Below, in pieces: positions 55,086 to 64,000 of a DNA stretch of 64,000 nt. Source of the DNA: JAFAGX01 sp963759875 (lineage in GTDB: Bacteria; Acidobacteriota; Terriglobia; Terriglobales; Acidobacteriaceae); assembly GCA_963759875.1 (NCBI GenBank), contig CAVXBB010000015.1:992001-1056000 (forward strand), read 5' to 3'. The notes beneath the pieces were generated by a model. It was not told the DNA's origin and did not search any database. It saw only the letters and a program-made list of their open reading frames with translations. How positions within the stretch are numbered: position 1 is the first letter of the stretch; the number at the start of each line of letters is the position of its first letter. Position numbers and translations under genes: made by a program.

Positions 55086-57179
55086 ATGGCGATGATGACG
55101 CAAACACCACCTGTTCCAGAAGTGAAACAAGTTTGGCTTGGACACTCGCCCATGAAACCCAGCAGGAAAAAAGCGATCTGGGAATGGAAGATTGTGCGGC
55201 GCGCCGTCTGGGATGCGTTCGTGAAACTGGATCCGCGCAAAATGATGGGCAATCCCGTCATGTTCGTGGTCGAGATTGGCAGCGTTATTACGACCGCTCT
55301 GCTTTTCAAGCGCGGTGCAGCTTTCTACTTCAATCTCCAGATCACGCTGTGGCTATGGTTCACGGTGCTGTTCGCCAACTTTGCTGAAGCCATGGCGGAG
55401 AGCCGCGGCAAAGCGCAAGCCGAGACTCTGCGGAAAGCTCGCGCCGAGACGGTTGCAAACCGCATTCTGCCGAACCGCAAAACCGAACAAGTTCCGAGCT
55501 CTAAGCTGCGCTCCGGTGATCAGGTGATGGTTTCCGCGGGCGAGTTGATTCCCAGTGACGGGGAAATTCTGGAAGGCGTTGCCTCAGTGGACGAATCGGC
55601 AATCACCGGCGAATCTGCGCCCGTAATTCGAGAAGCTGGCGGTGACCGGTCAGCCGTGACGGGCGGCACACGTGTGCTCTCCGATTGGCTGAAAATCCAC
55701 ATCACTTCAAATCCAGGCGAAACATTTCTTGATCGCATGATTGCCTTGGTCGAAGGCGCCGAGCGGCAGAAAACTCCCAACGAGATTGCATTGAATATTC
55801 TGCTCGCGGGTTTGACAATCATCTTCCTGCTCGCGGTTGTGACCCTGCAGCCTTTCGCTATCTACTCGGGATCGCCGCAAACCGTGTTTGTGTTGGTCTC
55901 GCTTCTCGTTTGCCTCATTCCGACCACAATTGGCGGACTGCTCTCGGCAATTGGCATTGCTGGCATGGATCGTCTAGTGCAGCACAACGTGTTGGCCATG
56001 TCGGGGCGCGCAGTGGAGGCGGCGGGCGATGTTAACACACTGCTGCTAGATAAAACCGGAACCATCACGCTCGGTAACCGCCAGGCAGCGGAATTCCTGG
56101 CGGCGCCGGGAATTACAGATGCACAATTGGCCGATGCCGCGCAGCTTTCATCGTTGGCCGATGAAACACCCGAAGGACGCTCGATCGTGGTTCTGGCGAA
56201 ACAGCGTTACGGCTTGCGGGGCAGGGAACTGGGTTCTCAGGAGGCGCAGTTCATTCCCTTCAGTGCACAAACGCGCATGTCGGGCGTGAACATGGACGGG
56301 CGCGAAATTCGCAAGGGTGCGGCCGACGCGATTGCCAACTACCTCAAGCAGCATGGCACAGTCATGCCCAAGGAAGTTCAGTCGGCGGTAGAAAACATCG
56401 CCCGCGCTGGTGGCACTCCCCTGGTGGTCGCAGAAAATCAGCGTGCCCTCGGTGTCATCCATCTGAAGGACATCGTCAAAGGAGGAATGCGCGATCGCTT
56501 TGATCAGCTCCGCAAAATGGGAATCAAGACGGTGATGATCACTGGCGACAATCCCCTGACTGCTGCCGCAATCGCCCGAGAAGCCGGTGTGGATGATTTT
56601 CTTGCCGAGGCTACGCCGAAAGACAAAATGGATTTGATTCGCAAAGAGCAGAAGGAAGGCAAACTCGTTGCGATGACCGGGGATGGCACCAATGATGCCC
56701 CTGCGTTGGCTCAGGCCGACGTCGGCGTTGCCATGAATACAGGCACGCAAGCCGCAAAGGAAGCCGGCAACATGGTTGACCTCGACTCCAATCCCACCAA
56801 ACTGATCGAGGTCGTGGAAATTGGCAAGCAGTTGCTCATGACTCGCGGAGCACTGACTACATTTTCGATCGCCAATGACGTCGCAAAGTACTTCGCAATC
56901 ATTCCTGCGATGTTCACCGGAACGTTTCCCGTATTGAACGCTCTAAACATCATGCATCTGCGGACGCCCCAATCGGCGATTTTGTCGGCTGTAATTTTCA
57001 ACGCGCTGATCATCGTCGCGCTGATACCCCTGGCTCTACGAGGGGTGAAATATCGGGCAATGGGAGCGGCGGCGTTGTTGCGCCGCAATCTGTGGATCTA
57101 CGGTGTCGGCGGCATTCTGGTGCCGTTCGTCGGCATCAAGCTGATCGACATGATCATCACTGCAATGCGGATGGCATAG
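55086..57179 (+). CDS. kdpB: Potassium-transporting P-type ATPase subunit KdpB
   Basis: The 697-residue product carries the phosphorylation motif LLLDKTGTITLGNR (Asp near residue 320), the actuator loop ESAITGESAPV, and the hinge motif MTGDGTNDAPALAQADVGVA. The first 25 residues are polar and precede the usual start, so a second start nearer KKAIWEWK is possible. KdpB hydrolyses ATP to move K+ handed over from KdpA. Confidence 0.97.
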   Translation: MAMMTQTPPVPEVKQVWLGHSPMKPSRKKAIWEWKIVRRAVWDAFVKLDPRKMMGNPVMFVVEIGSVITTALLFKRGAAFYFNLQITLWLWFTVLFANFAEAMAESRGKAQAETLRKARAETVANRILPNRKTEQVPSSKLRSGDQVMVSAGELIPSDGEILEGVASVDESAITGESAPVIREAGGDRSAVTGGTRVLSDWLKIHITSNPGETFLDRMIALVEGAERQKTPNEIALNILLAGLTIIFLLAVVTLQPFAIYSGSPQTVFVLVSLLVCLIPTTIGGLLSAIGIAGMDRLVQHNVLAMSGRAVEAAGDVNTLLLDKTGTITLGNRQAAEFLAAPGITDAQLADAAQLSSLADETPEGRSIVVLAKQRYGLRGRELGSQEAQFIPFSAQTRMSGVNMDGREIRKGAADAIANYLKQHGTVMPKEVQSAVENIARAGGTPLVVAENQRALGVIHLKDIVKGGMRDRFDQLRKMGIKTVMITGDNPLTAAAIAREAGVDDFLAEATPKDKMDLIRKEQKEGKLVAMTGDGTNDAPALAQADVGVAMNTGTQAAKEAGNMVDLDSNPTKLIEVVEIGKQLLMTRGALTTFSIANDVAKYFAIIPAMFTGTFPVLNALNIMHLRTPQSAILSAVIFNALIIVALIPLALRGVKYRAMGAAALLRRNLWIYGVGGILVPFVGIKLIDMIITAMRMA

Positions 57180-57193
57180 CGTGGAGTTCGTTT

Positions 57194-57227
57194 GTCATCC
57201 CGAGCGCGCTCTGCAGTTGCAGGATTC
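57194..57227. repeat. GTCATCC-type intergenic repeat fragment
   Basis: GTCATCCCGAG, identical to the start of the 22220 repeat, is followed by a divergent GGATTC end. It lies between kdpB and kdpC, an unusual place since these genes are normally adjacent, and widens their gap to about 170 bases. Confidence 0.5.
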
Positions 57228-57350
57228 GCAGGTTTGGGAAGGGCACGGCTTCAGCGAAATGAAACGAACCTGAGTAGCGCGCCGATGAGCGCAAACTGAA
57301 ACGGACGTTCGGATACGCAAATGGCGGAAAACATTTTGAAGGGAATGGGT

Positions 57351-57941
57351 ATGAAAAAAAATCTACTAATTGCGGTACTGATGACCATCGTGACCACCAT
57401 CCTGCTCGGGATCATCTACCCGCTCGTCATCACCGGCCTGGCGCAGCTCTTTTTCAAAAACAAAGCCAACGGCCAACTGATCTCGAAGAATGGACAAGTT
57501 ATCGGTTCGCGAATTATCGGCCAGGCATTCACCGGAGCCGCGTATTTCCATTCACGGCCCTCTTTCGCAGGAACTGGCTACGACGCCGCCAACTCCAACG
57601 GCTCACAACTTGGCCCTACGAACCATGCCCTCATTGATCGGGTCAAAGCAGATGTAGCCACCAACCAGGCCGACCATCCCGCGCAACCAGTTCCTGTCGA
57701 TTTGGTGACCGGTTCGGGTTCCGGCCTTGATCCTGATATCACACCCGCAGCCGCGGACTTTCAGATCGCGCGTGTGGCCAGGGAGCGCGGAGCATCTGAA
57801 GCGCAAATCCAGAAGCTAATTAAGCAGCACACCGCAGACCGCCAGTTTGGATTTCTCGGCGAGCCACGAGTAAATGTCCTGGAGCTGAACCTCGAGCTTG
57901 ACCAGCGATTCCCACTCGCAAAGCAGGCCGAAGCCAGGTAA
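57351..57941 (+). CDS. kdpC: Potassium-transporting ATPase subunit KdpC
   Basis: I choose ATG 57351, which has GAAGGGA upstream; ATG 57321 lacks a ribosome site. The 196-residue product has one N-terminal helix (LLIAVLMTIVTTILLGIIYP) and the periplasmic domain with GSRIIGQAFTGAAYFHSRPS, SGSGLDPDITPAAADFQ and FLGEPRVNVLELNLEL. KdpC is the third subunit, thought to stabilise KdpA-KdpB. The gap after kdpB is longer than usual. Confidence 0.94.
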   Translation: MKKNLLIAVLMTIVTTILLGIIYPLVITGLAQLFFKNKANGQLISKNGQVIGSRIIGQAFTGAAYFHSRPSFAGTGYDAANSNGSQLGPTNHALIDRVKADVATNQADHPAQPVPVDLVTGSGSGLDPDITPAAADFQIARVARERGASEAQIQKLIKQHTADRQFGFLGEPRVNVLELNLELDQRFPLAKQAEAR

Positions 57942-57982
57942 GCTCGGGAGCACGTAAAATACGGCGACGAGGCTGTGCAGCT

Positions 57983-58414
57983 GTGTCCATCGCGTCCAAA
58001 ATCCTCCTCGTCAGTGCCGTCGCCGGTCTATTAATCACGTTTTCATTTGCTGGGTGCCCGCTTGACGAAGTCATTGTGAAGGGACGAATTGTGAATGCGC
58101 CTCCCGATGCGGTGGTTCGCGTGCAGCTCGTCTACGCCAGGCAGCAAGTTGGCGACTCCACAGAAGTGAAGCTGGATAAGGACACGTTTGCGATCAAAGT
58201 TCCGTTCTACACCCAAAGTCGAGCACCGGTTATCAACGGCAACTTGTTTGAGAAGTGTAATCGCAAGCCCAAGACTGTTATCGTAAGTTTGATAGGCGGC
58301 GCTCGGGAGTATGATCGTGTTTCCTTGGACATGGCTAAAGATTTCACAACGCCATATCCGAGCGCCTACATATTGCGTTCGGAGATCGTGCTCCACGGTC
58401 CGAGCACTCCCTAA
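57983..58414 (+). CDS. Hypothetical secreted protein
   Basis: A GTG start; 143 residues with a signal peptide (LLVSAVAGLLITFSFAGC), whose GC could also be a lipobox. The mature part, VIVKGRIVNAPPDAVVRVQL then VLHGPSTP at the end, looks like one beta-sandwich domain of the carboxypeptidase-regulatory type, by pattern only. Two cysteines may pair. It follows kdpC by 41 bases, possibly still in the transcript. Confidence 0.7.
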   Translation: MSIASKILLVSAVAGLLITFSFAGCPLDEVIVKGRIVNAPPDAVVRVQLVYARQQVGDSTEVKLDKDTFAIKVPFYTQSRAPVINGNLFEKCNRKPKTVIVSLIGGAREYDRVSLDMAKDFTTPYPSAYILRSEIVLHGPSTP

Positions 58415-58516
58415 TTTCGCCGCCTTGCCCCGTTTTTGCGAATCGTCTTTATACAGCTCCCCCGGACAGCCGATCGCGCGTCGCTCCCCAAGCATTGCCA
58501 ATGTTAAACTCCCCTC

Positions 58517-59722
58517 TTGGCCCGAATCGCGTATCTCGAATGCACCAAATGCGGCGCGCAGATCAGCGCCGATCAGCCGCAAACTGTGTGCCCCAAAGAC
58601 GCTGGCATTCTCTACGTCCGCTATGATCTTGCGGCACTGAAAAAAACCTTTACCGCAGCGTCGCTTTTTGGTCGAACTCCTTCCATGTGGCGCTACGCCG
58701 AAGTCTTGCCAGAAGCCGAGCCCGTCTCCCTGGGTGAGGGATTTACGCCCATGCTCCCCAGCCGCGAAATTCCCAACGTATATATAAAAGAGGAAGGACT
58801 GAATCCCACCGGATCATTCAAAGCTCGCGGTGTGTCGGCCGCGGTCACGATGGCGAAGGCCTACGGTCTGAAAAAACTCGCAGCTCCATCGGCGGGAAAT
58901 GCCGCCAGCGCCTTGGCAGCTTACTGCGCGGCTGTTGGAATTGAAGCTCACATCTTTATGCCTAAAGATGTCCCGCTCGCGAATCGTGTCGAGTGCGAAA
59001 GTTATGGTGCATGTGTCACGCTTGTGGACGGCCTGATCAGCGATTGCGCGCGTATGGTCGCCGAGAAAAAAGAAAAAGAAGGTTGGTTCGATGTCTCCAC
59101 GCTCAAAGAGCCGTTCCGCGTGGAAGGCAAGAAGACCATGGGCTATGAGGTCGCCGAACAACTTGGATGGCGTCTGCCGCACGCCATCATTTATCCCACC
59201 GGCGGCGGCGTGGGCCTGATCGGAATGTGGAAGGCGTTTGATGAAATGCAGGAACTGGGCTGGATTGGATCCGAGCGTCCGCAAATGGTTTCGGTGCAAG
59301 CCGCAGGCTGCGCTCCGATCGTGAAGGCGTGGGATGACGGCCAGAGCACCGTAGATTTCTGGCAAGATGCCGAGACGCTCGCGGCCGGCCTTCGCGTGCC
59401 CATGCCTTATGGCGATTACCTGATTCTCGACATTTTAAAGAAGAGCGGCGGCATTGCTGTGGCCGTGAGCGATGAAGAAATCATTGACGCCTTTCGACAC
59501 TGGGCTCGCACCGAAGGGATATTTGCGGCACCTGAAGGAGCAGCGTCGCTCGCCGCGTACCGTAAGCTGCGCGCCAGCGAGTTTTTCGGACCGGATGACA
59601 CCGTAGTGCTGTTCAACACCGGCTCCGGGCTGAAGTACCTGGACGTGATCGAACAACAAAAATTGCGTGCGCAGCCGCGGCCTGTTTCACGCCAGATCGG
59701 CGGAATTATCGGGCCGTACTGA
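58517..59722 (+). CDS. thrC: Threonine synthase (PLP-dependent)
   Basis: A TTG start is needed because no ATG fits; ribosome site is weak. The 401-residue product has an N-terminal zinc ribbon (CTKCGAQ...CPKDAG), then the PLP lysine in NPTGSFKARG (near residue 100), SAGNAASALAAYC for the phosphate loop, and PTGGGVGLIGMWKAF for the PLP phosphate. It converts O-phosphohomoserine to threonine. The shorter type (near 400 rather than 480) is the class found in many non-enteric bacteria. It stands as a single gene. Confidence 0.9.
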   Translation: MARIAYLECTKCGAQISADQPQTVCPKDAGILYVRYDLAALKKTFTAASLFGRTPSMWRYAEVLPEAEPVSLGEGFTPMLPSREIPNVYIKEEGLNPTGSFKARGVSAAVTMAKAYGLKKLAAPSAGNAASALAAYCAAVGIEAHIFMPKDVPLANRVECESYGACVTLVDGLISDCARMVAEKKEKEGWFDVSTLKEPFRVEGKKTMGYEVAEQLGWRLPHAIIYPTGGGVGLIGMWKAFDEMQELGWIGSERPQMVSVQAAGCAPIVKAWDDGQSTVDFWQDAETLAAGLRVPMPYGDYLILDILKKSGGIAVAVSDEEIIDAFRHWARTEGIFAAPEGAASLAAYRKLRASEFFGPDDTVVLFNTGSGLKYLDVIEQQKLRAQPRPVSRQIGGIIGPY

Positions 59723-59789
59723 AAGAGCAATCAGCAGTCAGCACTTAGCACTTGGCAATCAGCACTCAGACATCAGCGCTTAGTAGGCT

Positions 59790-59871
59790 GTCATCCTGAG
59801 GCGGCGTCAGCCGCCGAAGGATCTGTGTATTTGTATTGTCATCCTGACGGGCTTTGAGGCCCGGAAGGATC
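59790..59871. repeat. Two tandem GTCATCCTGA...GAAGGATCT repeats
   Basis: Unit 1 (59790-59824) is GTCATCCTGAGGCGGCGTCA plus GCCGCCGAAGGATCT and unit 2 (59839-59871) GTCATCCTGACGGGCTTTGA plus GGCCCGGAAGGATCT. Each can fold through its centre (GGCGGC with GCCGCC; CGGGC with GCCCG). The end of unit 2 supplies the GGAAGG just before the next gene's ATG. Confidence 0.72.
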
Positions 59872-59872
59872 T

Positions 59873-61102
59873 ATGCACTTATCCATGACGGAACATCTCT
59901 ACTATCACGATTCTTTTCTCTACGAATTTGATGCGCAGCTCCTTGATGTAACCGTCGTGGATTCGCGGACCGCAGTCATTCTTGATCGCACCGCGTTTTA
60001 TCCCACCAGCGGCGGACAGGTCTTCGACACCGGGACCATCATTTCCGGAGACAACAAGCTGCGCGTCACCGAAGTGGCAGAAAAAGACGATGGTACGATT
60101 CTGCATCTGGTCGAAGGCTCGCCTGACGTGCAGAAGGGAAGCCGCGTTCATGGCCAGATCGACACCGATCGCCGCCGCGATCACATGCAGCAGCACTCAG
60201 GACAGCATGTTCTTTCGGCTGCATTTGTTCGGCTCTTCAATATGCCGACAGTTTCGTTCCACATGGGCGTCGACGCTTGTTCAATTGACTTGGACACCAA
60301 GACACTCACTACCGCGCAGGTCGAAGCTGCCGAGAACCTGGCAAACGATGTGATCACCCAAGATCGAGCAGTGGGAGTTCGCTTCGTCACCCAGGAAGAA
60401 GCGCAAACTTTGGGGTTGCGGAAGATGCCGCCGGTAGAACGCGACAAACTACGCCTGGTCGATATTCAGGATTTCGATCTGACCGCGTGCGGCGGAACGC
60501 ATGTGGCGGCGACTGGGCAGATCGGCTGTATCTTGCTGCGAAAAGCCGAAAAAGTTCGTCAAGGGTGGCGAGTCGAATTCGTCTGCGGCAAACGGGCTGT
60601 CGGAACCGCACGCCGCGATTATGCCACTCTCGCCGAATCTGCGGGTTTGTGTTCGAGTCACATCTGGGACCTGCCGCAGCAAATCCGTAAACTGCAGGAA
60701 GAAGCTCGCAGCTGGCGCAGGGCCAATGAGGAAACTTCGCAAGAGCTGGCGGAACTTTATGCCGGAAGCTTATTAGCGCAGGCTCCAGAGCATGCCGGGT
60801 TGACGCTCGTTACGCGCGTTTTTGCGGATCGTGACTTGGCGTTCATCAAGCTGCTGGCGCAAAAACTAACGCGACAGAATCGTCCTGTGATCGCGCTTCT
60901 CGCCAGTACATCGAGTCAGTCTGCGATGATTTTCGCCCAATCCACTGGCCAGCTATTCGACATGGGAGCTCTCATGAAAGAAGCGCTCGCTCAGCTGGGC
61001 GGCCGCGGCGGAGGCAGCAAAGACATGGCCCAGGGTGGTCCGGCCAAGGCGGAGGGTATTGAAACCGTGCTCAACGAACTCGCAGCCAAGCTGCGCGTCT
61101 GA
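59873..61102 (+). CDS. Alanyl-tRNA editing protein, AlaX-like with DHHA1 domain
   Basis: The product is 409 residues from ATG 59873; ATG 59885 (MTEHLYYHDSF) is the other option. It has the AlaRS editing-domain zinc ligands: HMQQHSGQHVLSAAF (H-x3-H) and TACGGTHVAATG (C-x3-H), with YPTSGGQVFDTG in the N-terminal beta domain. After a coiled coil (QIRKLQEEARSWRRANEETS) comes a DHHA1 domain ending LGGRGGGSKDMAQGG. There is no aminoacylation domain. It should hydrolyse Ser- or Gly-tRNA(Ala) in trans. Confidence 0.9.
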   Translation: MHLSMTEHLYYHDSFLYEFDAQLLDVTVVDSRTAVILDRTAFYPTSGGQVFDTGTIISGDNKLRVTEVAEKDDGTILHLVEGSPDVQKGSRVHGQIDTDRRRDHMQQHSGQHVLSAAFVRLFNMPTVSFHMGVDACSIDLDTKTLTTAQVEAAENLANDVITQDRAVGVRFVTQEEAQTLGLRKMPPVERDKLRLVDIQDFDLTACGGTHVAATGQIGCILLRKAEKVRQGWRVEFVCGKRAVGTARRDYATLAESAGLCSSHIWDLPQQIRKLQEEARSWRRANEETSQELAELYAGSLLAQAPEHAGLTLVTRVFADRDLAFIKLLAQKLTRQNRPVIALLASTSSQSAMIFAQSTGQLFDMGALMKEALAQLGGRGGGSKDMAQGGPAKAEGIETVLNELAAKLRV

Positions 61103-61156
61103 CGCACTGCTGCGGCTTGAGTCGCCGTTCATGCTACATTTCTTTCAGCGGTACTC

Positions 61157-62509
61157 ATGGAACAGCGATTAATCCTTATCAATCTCCTGATCAAGCTGGG
61201 CGTAGCTGCCGCTGTCGCCAGCACCCTGGTGCGGTCGGTTGAATTCAAAAATCTCCTGTTTCGTGATGAGCGTTCGCTAAAAGGAAAAATCCTTCTGGTG
61301 CTATGGATCGCCGGTCCCTTGGCACTGGGTACATGGGTTCGCCTGAGCGCGCGCAGCTTTCTTGCCGGCGATCTTTCGTTCGAAACTGCGGTTCTATTAG
61401 GGGTGATCGGCGGGCGCCTGACCGGAGTATTAGGGGGTGCCCTGGTCAGTGTGCCGGCATTGCTCTATGGCGAGTGGGCGACGCTGCCCTTCGCTGTCCT
61501 TTGCGGTTTTGTTGCCGGCCAGCTCCGCGACCTTACTCCCGATAAGGAAGATATCTGGTCGTTCTCGCCGTTCATTGATCTCAGCATCTATCGCATGATC
61601 CGCCGCAATCTGCCGACGCCCCGGCGCTTCGACTGGCAGGTGATGTTTTTCTTCACCATCATTGCCCTGCGCTTCATGCACACTGAGATTGCACACTTTC
61701 TGCCGCGTGCGACATTTAGCCTCGAGAGTCCGAAATTGTGGGTGGAAGCCCTGATCTATGCCACCTCCATTATCGTGATTGGCACTGCGCTGAAGATCTG
61801 GAATAGCGTTCGCATTCAAATCAAGTTGGAAGAGCAACAGAAGCTGCTGCTCAATGCGCGCATGGAGGCGCTGCAAAATCAGATCAATCCCCACTTCCTG
61901 TTCAACACTCTGAACTCGGTATCGTCGCTGGTGCGATTCGATCCCGATACGGCGCGTGATCTGATCATTAAATTGGCAACCATCCTCCGCAGATTGCTGA
62001 ATAGCAGTGATGCGTTCGTTCCCCTCCGGGAAGAGCTGGAGTTCATCGACAATTATCTGGATATTGAAGTAGTGCGCTTTGGACGCGACAAGCTGCAGAT
62101 CGTGAAGGAGCTTGATCCCGCCTCGCTGGATGTGATGATGCCCAGCATGCTGCTGCAGCCGCTTATCGAAAACAGCATCAAGCACGGGCTGGCTTCAAAA
62201 ATTGACGAAGGACGCATTACGATTCGCAGCCGCGTCACCGATTCAAGATTGATTGTTGAAGTGGAAGACAATGGCGTAGGCATGGGCGCTGCCGCGCTTC
62301 TGGAAAAGCCTACGGGACTCGGTGGAACCGGCATTGGCCTGGCCAATGTCGCGGAGAGGTTGAAGGTGCTTTATGGTGACACTGCCCGCATGACCATTGA
62401 CAGTCATCAAGGGCAGGGAACGCTGATTCGCTTGCGGCTTCCTGTATTGCAAAGCGAAAATGCGGTGCCGCTTGCGGGTTATGAAGAACGCTCCAGTATG
62501 CGGCGGTAG
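61157..62509 (+). CDS. LytS-type sensor histidine kinase (5TM-5TMR_LYT, His_kinase)
   Basis: The 450-residue product has about six membrane helices in the first 230 residues, with VLLGVIGGRLTGVLGGALVS resembling the 5TMR_LYT segment. The kinase part has ARMEALQNQINPHFLFNTLN, where the His of NPHFLFN is the phospho-acceptor, MMPSMLLQPLIENSIKHG and GGTGIGLANVAERL. This subfamily normally pairs with a LytTR response regulator; none is in the window. Its 3' end overlaps bshA by 31 bases. Confidence 0.9.
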   Translation: MEQRLILINLLIKLGVAAAVASTLVRSVEFKNLLFRDERSLKGKILLVLWIAGPLALGTWVRLSARSFLAGDLSFETAVLLGVIGGRLTGVLGGALVSVPALLYGEWATLPFAVLCGFVAGQLRDLTPDKEDIWSFSPFIDLSIYRMIRRNLPTPRRFDWQVMFFFTIIALRFMHTEIAHFLPRATFSLESPKLWVEALIYATSIIVIGTALKIWNSVRIQIKLEEQQKLLLNARMEALQNQINPHFLFNTLNSVSSLVRFDPDTARDLIIKLATILRRLLNSSDAFVPLREELEFIDNYLDIEVVRFGRDKLQIVKELDPASLDVMMPSMLLQPLIENSIKHGLASKIDEGRITIRSRVTDSRLIVEVEDNGVGMGAAALLEKPTGLGGTGIGLANVAERLKVLYGDTARMTIDSHQGQGTLIRLRLPVLQSENAVPLAGYEERSSMRR

Positions 62510-63621
62510 AATTCCTCGTACTCAGGAATAATTTTGGAAGCGCAGAATCTGGACTGCGCGGCTGCCCGGCTGGCTTTTCCCATTGCTCGCAAACGTGTTT
62601 CATCGCTGAGCAAGTCAATCGCGTATCCAGCCATAGTGTCCACGTCGCCAACATCCGCCAGGTAGCCGCTCTTGCCATGCTCAATCACCTCGGGAACGCC
62701 CCCAACCCGGGTAGCAATCGGCACGACCTCGCAAGCCATGCCTTCCAGAGCGGCCAGTCCAAATGATTCCAGTTCGCTTGGCATAAGCAGAATGTCTGAC
62801 AGTGCCAGCTTCTCGCTTACCTGGTCCTGTTTACCAAGAAATAGAACGTCGTTGTGGATCCCTTTCTGCACCGCGAGCCACTCCGCTCGTGAACGATCCG
62901 GACCGTCGCCGATCAGCAGCAGTTTCGAAGGAACTTTCTTGCGCACACGCTCGAAGATCTCAATCGTATCCGTGACCCGCTTCACCGGCCGGAAATTTGA
63001 AAGATGCACCAGAATTCGCTCATCCTGGCGCGCATATTCCTCGCGCTGCGGCGCAGATCCTGCATTCCTGCAATACACATCGCAATTCACGAAGTTATAA
63101 ATCACCTGGATATTGTTGCGGATGTCAAACTCGCGCCGGGTGCGCTCTTGCAGGTATTTCGAAATCGCAGTTACGCCGTCGCTTTGCTCGATGGAAAACC
63201 GTGTGATCGGCAGGTACGAACGATCTAAACCGACCAATGTAATGTCGGTGCCGTGAAGGGTTGTAACAAATGGTAACCGTTGTCCCTTCGGCTTGGCCGC
63301 AAGCATCTGCCGCGCTAGCAGTGCACTCACCGAGTGCGGGATGGCATAGTGAACATGCAGTAGATCCAGCCCGTAAATCTCGGACACTTCCGCCATTCGC
63401 GTGGCTAGTGCCAAATCGTAGGGAGGGTACTCAAACAGCGGGTAACGAGAAACATCAACTTCATGGTAGTGAATATTGGGATTTAGTTCCGTGAGCCGGA
63501 TAGGCTGAGCATACGAAATAAAATGTATCTCGTGCCCGCGGTGGGCCAATTCGAGCCCGAGTTCGGTCGCGACAACACCGCTTCCGCCGTAGGTTGGATA
63601 ACAAGTAATCCCAATTTTCAT
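62479..63621 (-). CDS. bshA: N-acetyl-alpha-D-glucosaminyl L-malate synthase BshA
   Basis: I start at ATG 63621 because the family begins MKIGITCYPTYGGSG; the ribosome site is weak. The 380-residue GT4 enzyme shows HVHYAIPHSVSALLARQML, TTLHGTDITLVG, HLSNFRPVKRV and the donor motif ELESFGLAALEGMAC. BshA joins UDP-GlcNAc and L-malate, the first step of bacillithiol synthesis. It is a marker of Firmicutes, Deinococcus, Bacteroidetes and Acidobacteria. BshB and BshC are not in the window. Confidence 0.93.
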   Translation of the reverse strand: MKIGITCYPTYGGSGVVATELGLELAHRGHEIHFISYAQPIRLTELNPNIHYHEVDVSRYPLFEYPPYDLALATRMAEVSEIYGLDLLHVHYAIPHSVSALLARQMLAAKPKGQRLPFVTTLHGTDITLVGLDRSYLPITRFSIEQSDGVTAISKYLQERTRREFDIRNNIQVIYNFVNCDVYCRNAGSAPQREEYARQDERILVHLSNFRPVKRVTDTIEIFERVRKKVPSKLLLIGDGPDRSRAEWLAVQKGIHNDVLFLGKQDQVSEKLALSDILLMPSELESFGLAALEGMACEVVPIATRVGGVPEVIEHGKSGYLADVGDVDTMAGYAIDLLSDETRLRAMGKASRAAAQSRFCASKIIPEYEEFYRRILERSS

Positions 63622-63764
63622 GCAGGCGTACACGCCGAGCGTGTGTTTCATTCGATGGGAATGACTTTAAGGAGATTCAGATTTGTCGAGTGAAAGAGGC
63701 CAAGTCGTGCTCTAAGGGATGGCGCTCAACCTGCTTGGTTTCCTTGGAAACTCGAAACTGCAGC

Positions 63765-64000
63765 CTACTTCCCGCCGCCGGCGCCCTTGGCTGCTTTTCC
63801 CGCGATGTTGTCGTCCAGCTTATCAAGGTGTGCCTGCAACCATTCCTGGACAACGTTATCCAGCGCCATGAACTCGATTCCCATGCCCACGCCGGGATCA
63901 CTGGTGCGAACGATTCCGCTGGTGTGCACCTTCTCCGATTCCACCCAAAACGTGATGTTCACTTTGGTTCCAAGCTGTAGCGGAAGCAGCGTCTCGACGT
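63765..64000 (-). CDS. PilZ domain protein, 5' end outside the window
   Basis: The frame is open through the right edge. The visible part (VETLLPLQLGTKVNITFWVE followed by SEKVHTSGIVRTSDPGVGMG and IEFMALDNVVQEWLQAHL) is the C-terminal half of a PilZ domain as found in Acidobacteria and Deltaproteobacteria; the c-di-GMP Arg motif would lie off-window. GTG 63962 is internal. The tail is Gly/Lys-rich. Likely a c-di-GMP receptor. Confidence 0.8.
   Translation of the reverse strand, partial: VETLLPLQLGTKVNITFWVESEKVHTSGIVRTSDPGVGMGIEFMALDNVVQEWLQAHLDKLDDNIAGKAAKGAGGGK

Noticed and set aside
59729..59780. Short repeated cagcagtcagcacttagcactt pattern as a CRISPR array
   Set aside because: Units are about 10 bases with no spacers and no cas genes; it is simple intergenic repeat sequence.

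Overview
The window looks like chromosomal DNA of a member of the Acidobacteriota (Terriglobia-like). The clues are a secreted VWA protein of the type typical of that phylum (15425-16384), single-domain PilZ proteins, TolC/RND export, a bacillithiol-type BshA, frequent GTG/TTG starts and short GTCATCC...GAAGGATCT intergenic repeats. This assignment is inference from gene content. I saw no rRNA, tRNA, CRISPR array, transposase or phage gene.

Region 1 (1-12.4 kb) is a plus-strand glycan cassette. It holds four CgeB-like glycosyltransferases (the first cut by the window edge), a GT4 glycosyltransferase, a sugar nucleotidyltransferase, a SAM methyltransferase, two extended-SDR sugar epimerase/dehydratases, a B12-type radical SAM enzyme, and a glycoside-hydrolase-like protein whose barrel halves appear in swapped order. 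Many of the genes overlap by ATGA/GTGA. A UDP-glucose dehydrogenase gene lies antisense inside it and has lost its whole middle. I consider this cassette the best candidate for a poorly described system; I infer that it makes a modified surface oligosaccharide.

Region 2 (12.4-20.5 kb) holds a protein with an Arg/Ser-rich tail, a phosphoribosyltransferase-like/kinase-like fusion, a DJ-1/PfpI protein, the VWA protein, a four-gene operon (BNR-repeat protein, VOC protein, MoaD/ThiS-like protein, DUF2277) and two hypotheticals. Region 3 (20.7-25.5 kb) is a minus-strand operon for a 2-oxoacid:ferredoxin oxidoreductase (alpha, fused beta-gamma, ferredoxin) with a CoA-transferase and an RsbR-type sensor domain. 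Region 4 (25.6-31.6 kb) is a TolC-MFP-RND efflux operon.

Region 5 (31.9-44.6 kb) is a phosphate/polyphosphate island: PstS, a large porin, Ppk1, SixA, Ppx/GppA with HD domain, a CHAD protein, then PstC-PstA-PstB-PhoU. Candidate Pho boxes (T[GT]TAACA repeated at 11 bp) lie before pstS and pstC. The pst-phoU stretch carries many single-base frame breaks although every gene is still recognisable, which suggests a local sequence-quality problem.

Region 6 (44.6-58 kb) is a potassium island. KdpD is split into an N-terminal sensor gene and a divergent membrane histidine kinase, followed by KdpE, a histidine kinase with an ethylene-receptor-like membrane domain, small proteins, a receiverless KdpE paralogue, a beta-barrel porin and kdpFABC preceded by a 28-residue membrane peptide. 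Region 7 (58-64 kb) has a secreted hypothetical, threonine synthase, an AlaX-like editing protein, a LytS-type kinase, BshA and a PilZ protein cut by the right edge.
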